NCBI GenBank assembly: GCA_025061245.1
Contig: JANZKD010000001.1
Coordinates: 1 to 32,214 of the forward strand
Reading direction: 5' to 3'
DNA: 32,214 nucleotides
From: Candidatus Culexmicrobium profundum
Lineage (GTDB): Archaea; Thermoproteota; Methanomethylicia; Culexarchaeales; Culexmicrobiaceae
In this document: piece after piece, positions 29,179 to 32,214 of the stretch
How the letters are laid out: each line of letters opens with the position of its first letter
How positions within the stretch are numbered: position 1 is the stretch's first letter
Made by a program: the position numbers and the translations under genes
Notes under the pieces: generated by a model
The model's input: only the letters and a program-made list of their open reading frames with translations
The model's database searches: none
What the model was told of the DNA's origin: nothing

Positions 29179-30246
29179 ATGTATGATGAAAGTTATTTAA
29201 GGTATCCAACTGTAAGAAAGGCTCTTTTATATGAGTCCAAGCGTAATGATGTTGTACAATGCAATCTATGTGAAAGAAGGTGTAATATTCCTAGAGGAGG
29301 ATTTGGTTTCTGTAGAACTAGGGTTAATATTAATGGGGTCTTGTATACGCTAGTTTATGGTGATTTGAATGCCATTGAGAGTAGACCTATAGAAATAAAG
29401 CCCTTCTTTCATTTTTGGCCTGGATCAACGGCTTTAACTTTTTCCACTTGGAGTTGTAATTTTAATTGTCCTTGGTGTCAAAATTGGCATTTAAGCAAAC
29501 AGCCACCCAATCCTAGAACAGCTTTCTTTGTTTCTCCTGAAAAAATTGTTAGAAAGGCTTTATCTAGTAGAGATGATGGATTATGTGTAAGTTTTACAGA
29601 ACCAACCATGCTATTTGAATTTTCAGTAGATGCCTTTAAGCTTGCATCCAAGTTTTCACTCTATAACACCTATGTGAGTAATGGGTACATGACATTTGAA
29701 GCACTTAAGATTTTGAAGGATAGTGGTCTTAATGGATTGAAAATTGACATTAAGGGAGATGATGAGGTTTATAAAAAATATTGCGGTGGACTTGATGTTG
29801 AGTATGTTTGGAGAAATGCTAGGGAAGCTAAGCAAATGGGTATTCATGTAGAGATGGTGAACTTGCTTATATCTGGTGTTAACGATGATGAAGAATGTAT
29901 TAGATGGATTATTGAGAGACATTTAAAGGAGGTTGGACCTGATACTCCTATACACTTTACACGATATTATCCTGCATATAAGTTTCATAATCCTCCTACT
30001 AAAATTGAAAAATTAGAATTTGCATATAATCTAGCTAAAAAATTAGGAGTGAATTATCCTTATATTGGAAATGTTCCCGGTCATTCATATGAAAATACCT
30101 ATTGCCCTGAATGTGGTGAATTGCTTATAAAGAGGTATGGTTATACTGTTGTAGATTATCGAGTTACTTCAGATAGTAGGTGTCCTAGATGTGGTAGACA
30201 TATTCCTATAACAGGTAAATACATTAAAAAACGAAGATTCATTTAA
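29179..30246 (+). CDS. amrS: AmrS-like radical SAM enzyme (AmmeMemoRadiSam family)
   Basis: Radical SAM protein of the family found with Memo-like and AMMECR1 proteins; its reaction is not known to me. From ATG 29179 (355 residues): VRKALLYE and a four-Cys region (CNLCERRCNIP, GFCRTR), then WSCNFNCPWCQNW with the CxxxCxxC cluster at about Cys93, Cys97 and Cys100, SFTEPTMLFEF, LKIDIKGDDEVYKKYCGG, and a C-terminal zinc ribbon (YCPECGE, then RCPRCGRHI). An upstream ATG at 29119 would add 20 residues, but the shorter start fits the family and has GAGAGTGATGG 11 bases upstream plus a suitably placed box A. No Memo or AMMECR1 gene lies in the window. Confidence 0.82.
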   Translation: MYDESYLRYPTVRKALLYESKRNDVVQCNLCERRCNIPRGGFGFCRTRVNINGVLYTLVYGDLNAIESRPIEIKPFFHFWPGSTALTFSTWSCNFNCPWCQNWHLSKQPPNPRTAFFVSPEKIVRKALSSRDDGLCVSFTEPTMLFEFSVDAFKLASKFSLYNTYVSNGYMTFEALKILKDSGLNGLKIDIKGDDEVYKKYCGGLDVEYVWRNAREAKQMGIHVEMVNLLISGVNDDEECIRWIIERHLKEVGPDTPIHFTRYYPAYKFHNPPTKIEKLEFAYNLAKKLGVNYPYIGNVPGHSYENTYCPECGELLIKRYGYTVVDYRVTSDSRCPRCGRHIPITGKYIKKRRFI

Positions 30247-30253
30247 TCTTTCT

Positions 30254-30433
30254 TCACTTAGATTCTAGAATTTTATCGAGTTTTTTAATTATTTCATCGA
30301 GCTTCTTATCTATTTCATTTTGTTTTTTAACGATGTGCATTAAAAGTTTGAGTATATCTCCTGTCCAATGCGCGTCGTAGATAAATGGTTCAATTGGAGG
30401 TAGAGGTGGTTCACGAATTCTATCATTCTTCAT
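30254..30433 (-). CDS. Small coiled-coil protein, unknown function
   Basis: 59 residues from ATG 30433, which has AGGTG 7 bases upstream (an earlier ATG at 30463 lacks one). The N-terminal half is proline-rich and aromatic (REPPLPPIEPFIYDAHWTGD). The C-terminal half is a clear amphipathic heptad helix (KKQNEIDKKLDEIIKKLDKI), suggesting an oligomer. It follows the B3/4 gene on the same strand (48-base gap) and stops 7 bases from the radical SAM gene. It is not recognised. Confidence 0.6.
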   Translation of the reverse strand: MKNDRIREPPLPPIEPFIYDAHWTGDILKLLMHIVKKQNEIDKKLDEIIKKLDKILESK

Positions 30434-30481
30434 AATAACACCTAAAAAATTATTGTAATACAAAGTAATTAAAGAATTGGT

Positions 30482-31156
30482 TCAAGTTATCGTCTTAATT
30501 TCTACTACTTTTCCTCCACAGTACTTAGTGATGTTTTCCGCTGCTTTTTCAGTAGCTTCTAAAACTTTTTTCAATGGAACATTGGGTACCCCACAAGCTA
30601 CAATTAAAACATTTTTTGTTTCTCTAGTTATTTTTGTTTCATCTGCATCCCTGTGAGGATAGAGGTTTATTATTTTTTCAGCATCTGAAATTACTAGTTG
30701 TTTCTCAACTTCTTCTTCCTCTTCACCAATTGCCTTAAATTTTTCTCCCGGCTTTGACCATCTTAGAATTAATGGTTCCTTTATTTTGTCAAAATCGTAT
30801 GCTCCAATTGGTATCTGTGTTTCAATTGAAGCTAAATTATAGGCATCTACTGCTGTGTTTATATGTGGAATGTTTTTGCCTCTTAATATTCTTCTAATTA
30901 ATGCTTCTGCGGAAGGTCTTTGCTTTGTGGGGTCAATCTTTATTCTCCAATAAAATTTTCTATACGCTTTAATTAAGGGCATTGCCTTTAAATCTTCGAT
31001 TTTAATTTGCTTTCTAATTTTCTCTTCAATTTCTCTCATTTTTGCTTTCAATTTGTCATTGTCCTTTTCTACGTGGATGTTTTTGATTAAAGCTATTCCG
31101 AGAGAAATGCCTTCAAATTCTCGTTTTACATCTTTGTTTATCTCAATTTCCACCAT
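30482..31156 (-). CDS. Stand-alone B3/4-domain protein (PheRS beta-like editing domain)
   Basis: 224 residues with the B3/4 fold of the phenylalanyl-tRNA synthetase beta chain. Marks are YWRIKIDPTKQRPSAEALIRRIL, NIPHINTAVDAYNLASIETQIPIGAYDFDKI, LILRWSKPGEKF, and the late NLYPHRDADETKIT with VLIVACGVPNV. In PheRS this domain hydrolyses Tyr-tRNA(Phe). Free-standing relatives exist in archaea and bacteria, and a trans-editing role is inferred, not shown. ATG 31156 has AGGGGAAAAT just upstream, and AATAAAATAG near 31201-31210 (minus strand) is a possible box A. Probably cotranscribed with the small coiled-coil gene. Confidence 0.8.
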   Translation of the reverse strand: MVEIEINKDVKREFEGISLGIALIKNIHVEKDNDKLKAKMREIEEKIRKQIKIEDLKAMPLIKAYRKFYWRIKIDPTKQRPSAEALIRRILRGKNIPHINTAVDAYNLASIETQIPIGAYDFDKIKEPLILRWSKPGEKFKAIGEEEEEVEKQLVISDAEKIINLYPHRDADETKITRETKNVLIVACGVPNVPLKKVLEATEKAAENITKYCGGKVVEIKTIT

Positions 31157-31224
31157 ATTTTCCCCTATGTTTAGTAAATCTTGATGGATAATATGCTTTC
31201 TATTTTATTGTTAATTTGAGGGGC

Positions 31225-31281
31225 TCAGCTTTGGTGTCATTCTTCATTGGTTAACTTGGAAATACCAGCCCTCTTCATCGC
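31225..31281 (-). ncRNA. Candidate C/D box guide RNA
   Basis: Read on the minus strand, a relatively GC-rich island in an AT-rich gap begins GCGATGA (C-like, one mismatch), contains ATGAAGA (C'-like, one mismatch) and ends in CTGA (D box) after a 12-base spacer (ATGACACCAAAG). Its 57 bases are near the usual size. TAAATTTAAG at 31307-31317 on the same strand would start transcription about 5 bases before the C box. Against it: the C box is imperfect, no good D' box is placed correctly, and the terminal stem is poor. It could instead be a leader element of the B3/4 gene. Confidence 0.25.
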
Positions 31282-31398
31282 CCATTATATTACTTGTCTC
31301 CTTTTTCTTAAATTTATCTCAGCTTATTGAACTCGTTTTTACAGTTAACTTTAAATTACTTTCAACTAAATTAGGTTTTAAGGTTTGAGGTGTTAGTT

Positions 31399-32166
31399 GT
31401 GTTTAAGGATGAGCTTAATAGAGTTTCTCTTGAGAAGAATAGTAGAATTATTTTAGCCTTAGATCCTTCAGCATTACCTAGAGATTTAACTCAGGAACAG
31501 TTAAAAAGTAGAGCTATTAAAATTCTTCGAGACGTTAGTCCATATATTTGCGGTGTTAAGATAAATATGCAACTCTTACTTCCACTTGGACTTTATTATG
31601 GAGTTAAAGAGATCATTGATTTAGCTCATAATTTTGGTTTGCCCGTGATAATGGATTGTAAGTTAAGTGATGTTGGGCATACTAATGCATGGGCTACTCG
31701 TCATTATTTTGAGGCTGGTTTTGATGCAATGATTATTAATCCAATAATTGGTTGGGCTCAAGGAGCAGAACCAATATTTCAAGTTGCAAAGGAATATGGT
31801 GGAAGAGGCATTATTTTGCTTGTATATACTACCCATAAAGCTGCTCCTGAAAGCTATGAATTACTTGTTAAGGATCCCGTGTCTGGTAGAGAAATTTTCT
31901 TGTATGAGCTTTTCGCAAGAAGGGCTCTTGAATGGAATGCTGATGGTGCGATTGTTGGTGGAACTTATCCTGAGAAAATTAAAATAATTTCAAGCATTCT
32001 TCAAGGTAAGGTTCCAATATTCTCACCGGGCATTGGAGTACAGGGTGGGAGAATAAAGGCGTGTTTAGAAGCTGGAACAAAATATTTCATTATTGGGCGA
32101 TCCATTTTCAATGCTGAAAATCCAGCAGAGGCTGCTAAATTCTTTAGGGATCTAGCTTTATCTTAA
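31399..32166 (+). CDS. pyrF: Orotidine 5'-phosphate decarboxylase
   Basis: Last step of UMP synthesis. About 255 residues forming a TIM barrel. Seen in order: ILALDPS (first strand), GVKINMQLLLPLGL with the phosphate-side Lys, the catalytic loop VIMDCKLSDVGHTN (Asp-x-Lys-x-x-Asp), EAGFDAMIINPIIGW, LLVYTTHKAAPESYE, ADGAIVGGTYPEKI and SPGIGVQGG followed by FIIGRSIF (phosphate-gripping loops). The loop resembles the longer PyrF type also found in other archaea and in mycobacteria (DxKxxDxGxT) more than the short DxKxxDIPNT form. GTG 31399 is preferred, with GAGGTG 6 bases upstream; GTG 31390 overlaps that site. Transcribed away from the B3/4 gene. Confidence 0.92.
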   Translation: MFKDELNRVSLEKNSRIILALDPSALPRDLTQEQLKSRAIKILRDVSPYICGVKINMQLLLPLGLYYGVKEIIDLAHNFGLPVIMDCKLSDVGHTNAWATRHYFEAGFDAMIINPIIGWAQGAEPIFQVAKEYGGRGIILLVYTTHKAAPESYELLVKDPVSGREIFLYELFARRALEWNADGAIVGGTYPEKIKIISSILQGKVPIFSPGIGVQGGRIKACLEAGTKYFIIGRSIFNAENPAEAAKFFRDLALS

Positions 32167-32167
32167 T

Positions 32168-32214
32168 TTAGAATACTTTTAATATTATGCCGAATCCCTT
32201 TGTTCTTCCTTCTC
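32168..32214 (-). CDS. Possible C-terminal end of a gene running off the window
   Basis: On the minus strand the last 47 bases read without a stop as EGRTKGFGIILKVF followed by TAA at 32168-32170, 1 base after the pyrF stop. The tight convergent spacing and the protein-like ending suggest the tail of a neighbouring gene, but 14 residues are too few to identify it. Confidence 0.35.
   Translation of the reverse strand, partial: EGRTKGFGIILKVF

Overview
This is an AT-rich archaeal chromosome segment. The evidence is TATA-type box A promoters, frequent TTG/GTG starts behind GGAGG/GGTGA ribosome sites, an A/V-type ATP synthase, endonuclease Q, TrmI, an NcsA-type tRNA thiolase, the short pyruvoyl AdoMet decarboxylase, a FAU-1/DUF402 RNA-binding protein and CofE (coenzyme F420). 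The mix suggests a thermophilic, anaerobic member of the TACK/Thermoproteota branch, but I cannot place it further from sequence alone. No mobile element, CRISPR array, rRNA or tRNA was seen.

Layout. (1) 108-3832: operon nuoA-B-C-D-H-I of a complex I-like enzyme. (2) 3899-5841: endonuclease Q, convergent with a DedA/VTT membrane protein. (3) 5995-8346: split nuoJ (two genes), nuoK and a NuoN/MrpD-like antiporter subunit. (4) 8349-9278: tRNA 2-thiolation enzyme, divergent from (5) the ATP synthase block 9401-15460: long subunit I, proteolipid K and a basic orphan on +; short second subunit I, an orphan membrane protein and subunit C on -. (6) 15609-16142: a ribbon-helix-helix-like regulator with a perfect palindrome just upstream. 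(7) 16236-18398 nuoL, then rtcA and FAU-1, then nuoM (21102-22595). (8) 22578-24279, minus strand: zinc-ribbon orphan, AdoMet decarboxylase, membrane orphan. (9) 24585-32166: hexose-phosphate mutase; the trmI - metallopeptidase - cofE operon (minus); an AmrS-like radical SAM protein; a small coiled-coil protein and a B3/4-domain protein; pyrF. A few codons of a minus-strand gene may sit at the right edge.

The main point is the nature of the 'complex I'. Its NuoD-like subunit carries both nickel-binding CxxC motifs of a [NiFe] hydrogenase large subunit and a HycE-like C-terminal tail of the kind removed during nickel maturation. Its NuoB-like subunit has the hydrogenase-type CxxC. It nevertheless has the full complex I membrane set (A, H, J, K, L, M, N) and no NADH or F420H2 input module in the window. 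I infer a group 4 [NiFe] hydrogenase with a complex I-sized ion-pumping arm, probably ferredoxin-linked through the two 4Fe-4S clusters of NuoI. Its ion gradient would feed the A-type ATP synthase whose membrane subunits are interleaved with it. Two conserved charged residues of the pump (in NuoA and NuoM) are replaced. The ATP synthase block is also unusual: two different subunit I genes and two unrecognised proteins.
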